Below are positions 16,519 to 24,143 of a stretch of DNA of 64,000 bases, piece by piece. The DNA comes from Algoriphagus antarcticus. Lineage in GTDB: Bacteria; Bacteroidota; Bacteroidia; Cytophagales; Cyclobacteriaceae. A program made the translations under genes and the position numbers. The notes below the pieces were generated by a model. That model saw only the letters and a list, made by a program, of their open reading frames with translations, did no database searches and was not told the origin of the DNA. Each line of letters starts with the position of its first letter. The first letter of the stretch is position 1. The stretch lies in NCBI RefSeq assembly GCF_002150685.1, contig NZ_MSSW01000007.1:115938-179937 (forward strand), given 5' to 3'.

Positions 16519-19500
16519 CTACTCCTCTTCTTCTTTTCTCTTTGGCGGCTTTGCCTGTCCCAATCCCACAGCACCTTTTAATCCGCTGAAAGTAGCTCTC
16601 CACCATCCTCCAAAAATAAACTTGGACTTATCACGCTCAAAGTATATTCTTGAGGTTACACGACGATTAAAAAAATTTCTTGGGTTACTTTTTTTGGTAA
16701 AGGTATTAGCGAGAAAGGTAAACAGACCTAGCTTTCCTCGTCCTCTTTCTAAGGTGAGGCTATCCAAAAATTCAATTTTTAAGTCCTCATACATAAATTT
16801 CATTTTACCCTTGGCTGCGTCATCATCTATTTTGAAATCCCACTTTCCATTCGTCACGTTACCATCGACGACATTGATAAAGGCGACATTTGAAATTATA
16901 CTATTCAACTTGGTCAGATCAAACTCTCCCAATTCCACCTCTACGTTCATAGGGTAAGGATCTCCAAAACGCATATCTGCCTTCAATGTGACATCACCTT
17001 CGCCCATCAATTGAGCTGTTGCAAATAAAATACTGGACTTCAGCGGGAATTCCTCTGTGCTTTTCCGCATCACAAAAGGAGCAATAGAAGCATCTAGATC
17101 TTCGAAGCTAATCGAACCTGGAAGCATGGCTTTGGGGACGAACTCTTGATATCGGACTAACCCATCACGTACTATCACCGAATCTACCTCCAAATCAAAT
17201 TGGGCGTTTTCCATGAGATATTGCGGCATAGGCTTGATTATCCCTTCTTCGCGAGGAATTCTCTTATCTCTGAAAACATCCACTTGCAGTCCTTCCACTC
17301 TCAGCACATGAGCCTTTAGATTTTGATTGCTGAAATACTCGTCAAAATCTATGTCTTCTATCCGTACCTTCGCCACAAAAGCGTCTATTGTATTGTCCTG
17401 ATACTCTTTTTTGCGCAAATAGTCATAGCGTCCCATCGCTGGCTGGAAATGAACACTGTCTAGAACAATCGCATTATCGAGATACCTTATCCTCCCGATT
17501 CTCAATTTATTTAAACTGTCTTTGGTATAAATGTGATAATTCGTCAGCGAAAGACTCAAATCTTTTTCCAGCAATAATTGTGGACTTAGGTCAGTGCCTT
17601 TCTTCATCAAATCGAGATTCAATTCTTCCAATCCAAGGTTAACATTACTGAATGCCATCCTTGGAATCTGACCTGTGTCCTTATTGTGAAGTACAATATT
17701 GCCGTTGTTGATAAGCACATCCTGAAGTAAGATTGATTCTATCAATCCCACATTAGTAGTTTTTATTGAATCCGATTTTAGCTTTGGCTTACGCGATTTA
17801 CTTGTCGTATCGAGGTATACGTCGATTTTGGGATTCATCAACCTTAGCTGAGTAAGATCTAATACGCCGGTAGTTTGTATCTCTCTGATCGTATTATTCT
17901 TCACTCCCAGCTCATCTATTTTAGCGGATAAAATAGGCGAACCAGGGTTTCCTGTTATAGTGCTGGGGACTATTTCAAAGTTGGAGAATATGGTCTCAGC
18001 AGCTGAATTATCCACATAAAGATTAGAAAATTTGATCGTATGGATACTATCAGGCAAGGTGTACGAAAAATCATTCAGGGTCAGATTTATTTCATTAAAC
18101 AATCCTGCGATGTCCTTTTGTGCATTGGCCGCTGAGTCAAGATTCAAACCTTTTATTCCCAGGTCAAAGTCTGTCTGGATCAATTCGAAACCATCCTTAC
18201 CTACCCTGTAATTCATACTCAACCTGGAATTTGTTGCTTTTATATCTCCGATAGAAATCTGCTCAATAGATTTTGGAAGCGTCTTGGCTGAGCGTAGACT
18301 GGTCTTCACTTCGGTTTCTTCCCTCTGAAAATTCTTGTTAATCTCAAGATTGATCGCACTTCCATCCACAGCTAGCTTATCGAGTTTCAGCTGATTCTCA
18401 AATAAGAACGACTCAATATCAACGCCCTCAAGAGATACACTTGGAAGATTCAACGATAAAGCAATTTTGCTTTGGATAGACTTACTAGGACTTAGCGTCA
18501 GGTTATCTATTTCTATTGTTTTCGATCGAGAATTAAATCGAAGACCATCTGTATCCACATCGTAATTTCCACCTGCCACGCTGAAATCATATTTCCTCAG
18601 AATAAGGTCAATTTCATCCGAAAAAAACGTTCTACCAGGACTTTTCTCAAGCCCTTTTTCAAGATAAAAGCCTTTCAAACTCAGTGAAAGACTATCCTCA
18701 CTAAGGGAAAGATCCTTCTTTCCTGCGAAATTCTTATACTGAACTTGCCCATTGCTGAAACTTATAGAATCTATCTGAATCGAAGAAAAATAAGAGGTAA
18801 GTAAACCCTCTATTTCATCTGATGAATCTACTTGGGCAGTTGTAGAGTTTCCATTACTATTCTTTCTAAATCGAGTCAAACTTGCTACTGGAGAGGGCAC
18901 AAGAATTTGATTGATTATCAACTTCTCATCCATATAAGCTGACATCAAATCGATCCCCTCTACGCGAAACTCTGGAATGGAGATATCCAAAATGACAGAC
19001 TTCCCATAGGCATCAAGAATCACTTGTGTAGAATCAGGATTTTCAGGCCTCAGCGTGAAGTTATTGATCACCACGAGAGAATTCTTAGAATCTATCAGCA
19101 CCTTATCTGCCATGAACTCATGGAGATTGTCACGCAATTTGAGTCTATACTTATCCAAACTCAGCACCATATCATCAGCTAAAAATATATTGCGAACATC
19201 TGACTCAGAATTTGGTTGGAGCAATACATTTTCAAGCAACAAACTGAACCGTTCAAATCCAATGTCATTACTTCTGACTCCCTTTTCATTTGTAAATTGA
19301 ACTTCCCCATCACGCAGATCCATTTTACCAATCGCTATCTCGTCCAGATAGCCTTCCAAAAGCTCTCTGATGGGCACTGTGTTTTGACTATCATCTCTTT
19401 GGCTGAGCTCAGTGATTTCCACATTGGGAGATTGTATGAGCATCTCGTCAATATTGAAAACACCCTCGTTGTACAAACGCTTCAAGTTGGCTTTTGAAAG

Positions 19501-20877
19501 CACAAGTTTCGGAAGGGAAATTCGGATAATCTGGTTCGCTACACCATTTTTAAGAGCATCTTCCCTAGGCTCCATATGAACGTTTTCGACGACAATCTCA
19601 TCTTTGAAAGAGGATACACTTACCCTATCTCCGTAGATTATATGGACATTATCTGACAGATACAAGTCAGCCTTTTCAATGTCCATAGCGGCTTCTTCTC
19701 CATAGAAAAACTGGTCTGTTTTTCTGGATTCATCTTCTCCCAGATAAAAATTGATCATTTTGAAGCCAAGCTTTTTGATATCAATCCGATTTTTGAGCGT
19801 ATCTGCTAAACTATAGGTAGTGAATTTCCCATTATTCACTGAGAGTTCCTGTACCTCAAAGGACTTCAAAATGCCCTCAATCAATTCATTCAAATCTCCA
19901 GTGGCAGTACTATCCTTTTTGCTGTCACTATTATCCACGACTAGAAACTCTGGATCGTTCAAGACAATTTCATCTATCCTGACGTTTGAAGTCATAAATG
20001 CCTTGTTCAAATCAACATTTCCAACTCGAAGTTCGCTCAGCAAAACATCATAATAAGCTCTACTTTCAACGGTTTTATCAGAATAGAGCCGAAAACCATT
20101 TATTTCGATCATGTTGTCCAGAGAACTTATATAAACTTTCTCGGACTGAAGGGAATGCACTCCGTCAGGCAGTGGGAAAACCACATTTTCCAGATCAAAC
20201 TCAAACCCTCTGGCATTGAAAGGAGTCGTCCACTCATCTTTGGTCGCCCAATTAATATCCTTCACTAGCAACCTGGTATTCTCAGCTTTAAGAGAGTTCT
20301 GGCTTAGAAAGTTTAGGAAGAATAAATCTGCGTTATTGATTTCCAATTCACTGATATAAACCCCAGTGAAATTGATCTTATCAATTATCTTTTTTAGCTC
20401 GTCCTCTAAAGCTTTTACTGGAGATCCTTTGCTTTCCTCTTCATTTCTATCTTCTGAATCTAACTTTGGGGGCAAATCCATGCTAATATTAGGATTGTCA
20501 AACTCTAAGCTTCCCACGTACAAAATTTCCTCAGAGAAATCATACCACAGATTCTTAAGTGCCAATTGATCCAAAGTCAAATCAAACAATGCCTGGTTTT
20601 GTCCCGGCTTACGTTCACCTATGGGCTTCATCACGATGCCGTCCATGAAAAGTCCGCGCCTGAGTAGAGAAAATCTAATTCTATTAAAATCAACTAAATA
20701 TACATCCTTGGCTGCTTCATTAATTTTCCTCCTCGCCCAGTTGGAGAGCAGTAAGTTTGAGCCAAAATAGATTACAAACTCCAAAAAAAGTATAGCTAAA
20801 AAAGTAAACATCACCCATCTCAGTACCTTCTTTCTAAGAGGATGTCTGGAATGCTTCTCTTTATGCTCTTTTGTCAT
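16519..20877 (-). CDS. Large AsmA/DUF748-like membrane-anchored protein
   Basis: 1452 residues. A basic N-terminus (HPLRKKVLR) leads into one transmembrane helix (about 20-42), after which the chain is predicted periplasmic. The first domain (about 43-130) and the C-terminal 200 residues (motifs KWDFKIDDDAAKGKMKF and GRGKLGLFTFLANTF) resemble AsmA/DUF748 proteins. Between them lies a long series of beta-rich segments of the kind 'DKVLIDSKNSLVVINNFTL', the repeating groove seen in AsmA-like and TamB-like lipid-bridge proteins. Inferred role: envelope biogenesis or inter-membrane lipid transport; no substrate is evident. The C-terminus is strongly charged (KPPKRKEEEE). Its start lies only 48 bp from the terminator of the upstream tRNA-like RNA, so its promoter must sit in that gap or it depends on read-through. 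Confidence 0.8.
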   Translation of the reverse strand: MTKEHKEKHSRHPLRKKVLRWVMFTFLAILFLEFVIYFGSNLLLSNWARRKINEAAKDVYLVDFNRIRFSLLRRGLFMDGIVMKPIGERKPGQNQALFDLTLDQLALKNLWYDFSEEILYVGSLEFDNPNISMDLPPKLDSEDRNEEESKGSPVKALEDELKKIIDKINFTGVYISELEINNADLFFLNFLSQNSLKAENTRLLVKDINWATKDEWTTPFNARGFEFDLENVVFPLPDGVHSLQSEKVYISSLDNMIEINGFRLYSDKTVESRAYYDVLLSELRVGNVDLNKAFMTSNVRIDEIVLNDPEFLVVDNSDSKKDSTATGDLNELIEGILKSFEVQELSVNNGKFTTYSLADTLKNRIDIKKLGFKMINFYLGEDESRKTDQFFYGEEAAMDIEKADLYLSDNVHIIYGDRVSVSSFKDEIVVENVHMEPREDALKNGVANQIIRISLPKLVLSKANLKRLYNEGVFNIDEMLIQSPNVEITELSQRDDSQNTVPIRELLEGYLDEIAIGKMDLRDGEVQFTNEKGVRSNDIGFERFSLLLENVLLQPNSESDVRNIFLADDMVLSLDKYRLKLRDNLHEFMADKVLIDSKNSLVVINNFTLRPENPDSTQVILDAYGKSVILDISIPEFRVEGIDLMSAYMDEKLIINQILVPSPVASLTRFRKNSNGNSTTAQVDSSDEIEGLLTSYFSSIQIDSISFSNGQVQYKNFAGKKDLSLSEDSLSLSLKGFYLEKGLEKSPGRTFFSDEIDLILRKYDFSVAGGNYDVDTDGLRFNSRSKTIEIDNLTLSPSKSIQSKIALSLNLPSVSLEGVDIESFLFENQLKLDKLAVDGSAINLEINKNFQREETEVKTSLRSAKTLPKSIEQISIGDIKATNSRLSMNYRVGKDGFELIQTDFDLGIKGLNLDSAANAQKDIAGLFNEINLTLNDFSYTLPDSIHTIKFSNLYVDNSAAETIFSNFEIVPSTITGNPGSPILSAKIDELGVKNNTIREIQTTGVLDLTQLRLMNPKIDVYLDTTSKSRKPKLKSDSIKTTNVGLIESILLQDVLINNGNIVLHNKDTGQIPRMAFSNVNLGLEELNLDLMKKGTDLSPQLLLEKDLSLSLTNYHIYTKDSLNKLRIGRIRYLDNAIVLDSVHFQPAMGRYDYLRKKEYQDNTIDAFVAKVRIEDIDFDEYFSNQNLKAHVLRVEGLQVDVFRDKRIPREEGIIKPMPQYLMENAQFDLEVDSVIVRDGLVRYQEFVPKAMLPGSISFEDLDASIAPFVMRKSTEEFPLKSSILFATAQLMGEGDVTLKADMRFGDPYPMNVEVELGEFDLTKLNSIISNVAFINVVDGNVTNGKWDFKIDDDAAKGKMKFMYEDLKIEFLDSLTLERGRGKLGLFTFLANTFTKKSNPRNFFNRRVTSRIYFERDKSKFIFGGWWRATFSGLKGAVGLGQAKPPKRKEEEE

Positions 20878-20925
20878 TCAGTTGGTTTTTTGTCTAAAAT
20901 AGGTATTTAAGGACAAATTTAAACG

Positions 20926-20954
20926 AAAAAAGCAGCACTTCAGTGCTGCTTTTT
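20926..20954 (-). terminator. Terminator of tRNA-like RNA 1
   Basis: A 9-bp perfect GC-rich stem (20931-20939 with 20942-20950) with a 2-nt loop is flanked by A- and T-runs that give a U-tract on the minus strand. It starts 5 nt after the 3' end of the RNA. Confidence 0.85.
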
Positions 20955-20958
20955 CATG

Positions 20959-21105
20959 CTGTAGGAGAAGGATTCGAACCTCCACGGGGCAGTTAGGCAA
21001 TAGTCCGGTAGAATTACGCTTTGTACTTTCGATCCCGATAGCTATCAGGACCGGATCCCCACCCCCGAGACAGGAGGGCTTGTCTGCCAGTTTCAACATC
21101 CTACA
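20959..21105 (-). ncRNA. tRNA-like RNA 1: class II cloverleaf, GUC anticodon, very long variable region
   Basis: Read on the minus strand, this 147-nt segment folds as a tRNA. It has a 7-bp acceptor (TGTAGGA with TCCTACA, then discriminator G), TG linker and a 3-bp D stem (TTG/CAA) with a Leu-like D loop containing GGCAGA. The anticodon stem is CCCTC/GGGGG with loop CTGTCTC (anticodon GUC, 21069-21071). The T arm is GGAGG/CCTTC with loop TTCGAAT. A 3-bp D stem plus long variable arm is class II (Leu/Ser/Tyr) style, yet GUC is an Asp anticodon, and pyrimidine at position 37 is unusual. The variable region (about 70 nt) has its own helices (GGGG/CCCC and TCCGGT/ACCGGA). CCA is not encoded. A terminator follows at once. 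It could be a divergent tRNA or a tRNA-derived regulatory RNA; I do not recognise a named family. Confidence 0.7.
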
Positions 21106-21474
21106 ATGATGGATTTGTACTCGTCACCGGCCTTTTGCCAGCTTTAATGGTTTAAAAGAAAACCAAAGGTTAATAGGTTTGAAAGAGCAAGATTCTCAGA
21201 CCGATTAAAACAAACTAGTCTCAACCGTTTATAATTTCGCTGGGTCAAAATTAGAAATACCATTGGTTTATTAAAATTTTAATAACAATTAATTAATTTT
21301 TTTGCAGTATTTATAATGATTATAACTTATACATGCCATATCAATAAATTTTAGCACAATTTAAGCTAGGCAATTAATAAATTAATAATTGAAGCAGCTA
21401 AGTATTTACACAAAATCTTATTCGGACTATAGGTTTTAACACCAAATTAAAAATGAGAGTCAATTTGATAAGGA
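21106..21474. other. AT-rich spacer between the two tRNA-like genes
   Basis: About 370 bp with no recognisable coding potential. It should contain the promoter of RNA 1. A near-consensus -7 box (TAACCTTTG, one base too long in the spacer) lies on the minus strand around 21165-21175, about 60 bp before the RNA 5' end. Otherwise nothing is seen. Confidence 0.4.
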
Positions 21475-21510
21475 CATAAAAAAAACCATGAAACAAAATT
21501 TCATGGTTTT
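21475..21510 (-). terminator. Terminator of tRNA-like RNA 2
   Basis: An 11-bp perfect stem (21483-21493 with 21499-21509), a 5-nt loop and an A-run on the plus strand (U-tract on the minus strand). It lies about 32 nt downstream of the RNA 3' end. Confidence 0.85.
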
Positions 21511-21541
21511 AGTCAATTAACAATAAACCCAAAATAACCTG

Positions 21542-21666
21542 CTGTAGGAGAAGGATTCGAACCTCCACGGAGTAGTTAGGCAAATTTACGAGCTCGCTAA
21601 ATGCTTTATCCTATGACCTCCACCCTCGAGACAGGAGGGCTTGTCTGCCAATTTCAACATCCTACA
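21542..21666 (-). ncRNA. tRNA-like RNA 2: class II cloverleaf, GUC anticodon, diverged variable region
   Basis: This 125-nt segment has the same architecture as RNA 1. Acceptor, D arm, anticodon loop (GUC at 21630-21632), T arm and discriminator G are essentially identical. The anticodon stem is CCCTC/GAGGG (RNA 1 has a U-G pair here). The helix after the anticodon arm is GGAG/CTCC where RNA 1 has GGGG/CCCC, a compensatory change that supports pairing. The rest of the variable region (about 50 nt) is unrelated to RNA 1 except for a conserved TTGCCTAACT before the T arm. Promoter and terminator are both visible, so it looks like an expressed, self-contained transcription unit rather than a decayed tRNA. 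Confidence 0.7.
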
Positions 21667-21727
21667 ATGTTGTGTAATTTCAATGTATTTTGAGTGCTTA
21701 CCGTCTGTTTGCTCTCTTTCTATGATT

Positions 21728-21735
21728 CAAATATA
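21728..21735 (-). promoter_or_regulatory. -7 promoter box for tRNA-like RNA 2
   Basis: On the minus strand this reads TATATTTG, a perfect match to the Bacteroidota -7 consensus TAnnTTTG. Transcription would start near 21721 and give a leader of about 55 nt before the tRNA-like body. No clear -33 TTG is present. Confidence 0.5.
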
Positions 21736-21973
21736 GCAGACTGGTTTGTTTATTAAAAATAATTCAAAAATAAAAGTGAATTTTTACAGTATATTTAATG
21801 AAATCGATTGAAAAATACATTATCGTTAAAATCAATATTAATATCGTGCCTTAAATTGACTATTTTTCAACGTTACTGATCAAAATTGCCAATACAGCCA
21901 TTGAAGCATGTTTTTATTGCGAAATTCATATCATTTCAATTGAAATGTTACTAATTCAGCAATCAAACCTCTC

Positions 21974-23008
21974 TTATTCAAAATTCACATAGTTCTCCCA
22001 CTTATCCAAAACTGCCTGAAAATCCTCGGGTAGCGGAGCTTCGAAATACAGTTTTTCCTTAGTCACCGGATGTATAAACCCCAACGAAAGCGCATGTAAT
22101 GCTTGTCTTGGCAAAAGAGTAAATGCATTGTGGACAAAGGTCTTGTACTTAGAGAATTGAGTACCTTTTCGGATTTTGTCTCCACCGTATGTTTCATCAT
22201 TGAACAGCGGATGCCCCAAATATTTCATGTGAGCACGGATCTGATGCGTACGTCCAGTCTCCAGATTACATTGTACCAGCGATACATATCTGAGCCTCTT
22301 CAGCATTTTCCAGTGGGTAACGGCATGCTTGCCCTGACTTCCATCAGGAAACACATCCATTATTTTTCTGTTTTTGGCACTTCTGCCTACATGACCGGTA
22401 ATGGTACCAGACTCCTCTTCCATTTCACCCCATACAAGTGCCTGATACGTTCGCTCTATTGTATGGTGGAAAAACTGGGAAGCTAAATGAGTCATCGCAT
22501 CCTCCGATTTGGCGATCACGAGCAGTCCAGATGTATCCTTATCTATGCGATGAACCAGTCCTGGTCTGCCTTCATTGCCTTTCATCTCTGGCAAATTCTG
22601 AAAGTAGTACACCAATGCATTGACCAATGTGCCTGTCCAATTGCCATGCGCGGGATGAACTACCATGCCTGCGGCCTTATTCACTACCAGTATATGTTGA
22701 TCTTCGAAGACAATATTCAACGGAATATTCTCAGGGACAACCTCCGTATCTCGTGGCGGTTTGCCAAAAAGTACCCGAATATCATCCAGCGGTTTTACCT
22801 TATAGCTACCCTTGATCGATTCGCCATTCACTTGGATCGCGCCTGCGTCTATGGCTTGTTGAATCTTATTTCGGGTGGCAAAAGCTATCTTATCTGTCAA
22901 AAACTTGTCGATCCTGATCGGAGTCTGGCCTTTATCGATTACAAACTTGAAATGCTCATAAAGTTCTAACTCTTCCTCATCAAAATCTTCCATTGGTTGC
23001 ATGCTCAT
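21974..23008 (-). CDS. rluD: RluD-family 23S rRNA pseudouridine synthase
   Basis: 344 residues, normal for RluA/RluD enzymes. An S4 RNA-binding domain (about 30-80, IRIDKFL) is followed by the synthase domain with the signature HRIDKDTSGLL; Asp156 is the expected catalytic residue. Further family motifs are GRTHQIRAHMKYLGHPL and the C-terminal HALSLGFIHP. The reaction is isomerisation of uridines in large-subunit rRNA; whether the target sites are exactly those of E. coli RluD cannot be told. Met1 (23008), Met3 (23002) and Met6 (22993) are all possible starts. A -7 box at 23013-23020 would put the transcription start near 23006, which favours 22993. Transcribed divergently from the PLP enzyme. 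Confidence 0.9.
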   Translation of the reverse strand: MSMQPMEDFDEEELELYEHFKFVIDKGQTPIRIDKFLTDKIAFATRNKIQQAIDAGAIQVNGESIKGSYKVKPLDDIRVLFGKPPRDTEVVPENIPLNIVFEDQHILVVNKAAGMVVHPAHGNWTGTLVNALVYYFQNLPEMKGNEGRPGLVHRIDKDTSGLLVIAKSEDAMTHLASQFFHHTIERTYQALVWGEMEEESGTITGHVGRSAKNRKIMDVFPDGSQGKHAVTHWKMLKRLRYVSLVQCNLETGRTHQIRAHMKYLGHPLFNDETYGGDKIRKGTQFSKYKTFVHNAFTLLPRQALHALSLGFIHPVTKEKLYFEAPLPEDFQAVLDKWENYVNFE

Positions 23009-23012
23009 GCTG

Positions 23013-23020
23013 CAAAAATA
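23013..23020 (-). promoter_or_regulatory. -7 promoter box for rluD
   Basis: The minus strand reads TATTTTTG, a perfect TAnnTTTG match, immediately upstream of the annotated start. If used, it supports the downstream Met6 start of rluD. Confidence 0.45.
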
Positions 23021-23033
23021 GGATTATCAGGCT

Positions 23034-23041
23034 TAACTTTG
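23034..23041 (+). promoter_or_regulatory. -7 promoter box for the PLP enzyme gene
   Basis: The plus strand reads TAACTTTG, a perfect TAnnTTTG match 25 bp before the ATG. Together with the opposite box at 23013-23020 it makes a compact divergent promoter in a 58-bp gap. Confidence 0.5.
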
Positions 23042-23066
23042 GCACCTCTGCAAAAAAGCACCTTAA

Positions 23067-23990
23067 ATGCTCCTCCCAAATCCAGTTCCAGTCCAGTTTT
23101 TAACTCATGATCTACTTGAGAAAAAAGGAATCGAACTGGCCATCAAACGTCTGAATTTAATCCATCCCAAAGTTTCCGGAAACAAATTTTTCAAGCTCAA
23201 ATACAATCTGGAAAAAGCTAAAAGTGAACGTAAAAGCAAGATTCTGACTTTTGGAGGGGCTTTTTCGAATCATATCTATGCCACAGCCGAAGCAACAAAT
23301 GCGGAGAACCTAGAATCGATTGGCATCATACGGGGAGAAAGAACCGAGTCTCTAAACGCTACTCTTTCGCATGCATCAGAGCTTGGGATGAACCTTCATT
23401 TTATTGATAGAAAAAGCTACAGAAATAAAACAGAGCCAGAATTTCTAGCGAGATTAAAAGAAAAATTCGGTGATTTCTATCTTATTCCTGAAGGTGGAAC
23501 CAACGAACTAGCTATAGAAGGCACCAAAGAAATTTTAATTGAAGAAGATAAGGAATTCTCACATATCTGTAGTTCAATAGGAACTGGAGGAACTTTCGCA
23601 GGGCTATACGCTTCAATTTCTGAAAATCAAAAATTACTTGGTTTTTCCTCGCTTAAAGGCGAATTCATTCAGAAAGAAATCACTGACCTAATCGAGAAAT
23701 ATCAACTCACCAGTAAAGAATCTTACGAGATTCTTACGAATTATCACTTTGGTGGCTACGCCAAATACAAGCAAGAATTAATCGATTTTATCTGGTGGTT
23801 TTATGAAAGCTTCGGAATAGTCTTAGATCCGATTTATACCGGTAAAATGGCTTTTGGGATCTGGGATCTAATCAAGAAAAATCATTTTGCCAAAGGATCC
23901 AAAATCCTAATGATTCATTCTGGAGGACTTCAGGGAAATACTGGATTTACTGAAAGGACAGGGATTTCTTTACCCTCCATTTCTGAATAA
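23067..23990 (+). CDS. PLP-dependent ACC deaminase/D-cysteine desulfhydrase family protein
   Basis: 307 residues, slightly shorter than typical members (about 330). It is a fold type II PLP enzyme. The KVSGNKFFKLKYN motif corresponds to the family GGNKxRKLEY signature, so Lys43 is the likely Schiff-base lysine. FGGAFSNHIYATA is the substrate/cofactor Asn loop, and a GTGGTFAGL segment forms the phosphate-binding Gly-rich loop. Family reactions are deamination of 1-aminocyclopropane-1-carboxylate or desulfhydration of D-cysteine; the sequence does not settle which, and D-cysteine desulfhydrase is common among bacterial members. Expected cytoplasmic. It stands alone on the plus strand. Confidence 0.85.
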   Translation: MLLPNPVPVQFLTHDLLEKKGIELAIKRLNLIHPKVSGNKFFKLKYNLEKAKSERKSKILTFGGAFSNHIYATAEATNAENLESIGIIRGERTESLNATLSHASELGMNLHFIDRKSYRNKTEPEFLARLKEKFGDFYLIPEGGTNELAIEGTKEILIEEDKEFSHICSSIGTGGTFAGLYASISENQKLLGFSSLKGEFIQKEITDLIEKYQLTSKESYEILTNYHFGGYAKYKQELIDFIWWFYESFGIVLDPIYTGKMAFGIWDLIKKNHFAKGSKILMIHSGGLQGNTGFTERTGISLPSISE

Positions 23991-24143
23991 AATACCTGTC
24001 AAAGACACGTACTGCCACAGCAATTGTCAGCAAAATTAATTAGGTGTTTTAGATCTGAAGATCAATTTTTCAGGCTATTTAAATTGTCTCATTAATTGAT
24101 ATTTCAGACATTTGAAATCATTCCTCCATCTTTCACTAATTAT

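Noticed and set aside
20878..21099. 73-codon minus-strand frame over tRNA-like RNA 1
   Set aside because: It is produced by reading through the structured RNA and its terminator.
20959..21666. tmRNA or ordinary tRNA-Leu/tRNA-Asp
   Set aside because: No tag-coding region or tmRNA end signature. The anticodon is not a Leu codon partner, and normal tRNA-Asp lacks a long variable arm.
20959..21666. YrlA-type (bacterial Y) RNA
   Set aside because: YrlA carries its tRNA-like part internally with paired outer ends, whereas here the acceptor stem is at the ends; no Ro60 gene is in the window. Not fully excluded.
22103..22969. Plus-strand frames opposite rluD
   Set aside because: Shadows of a conserved enzyme gene.
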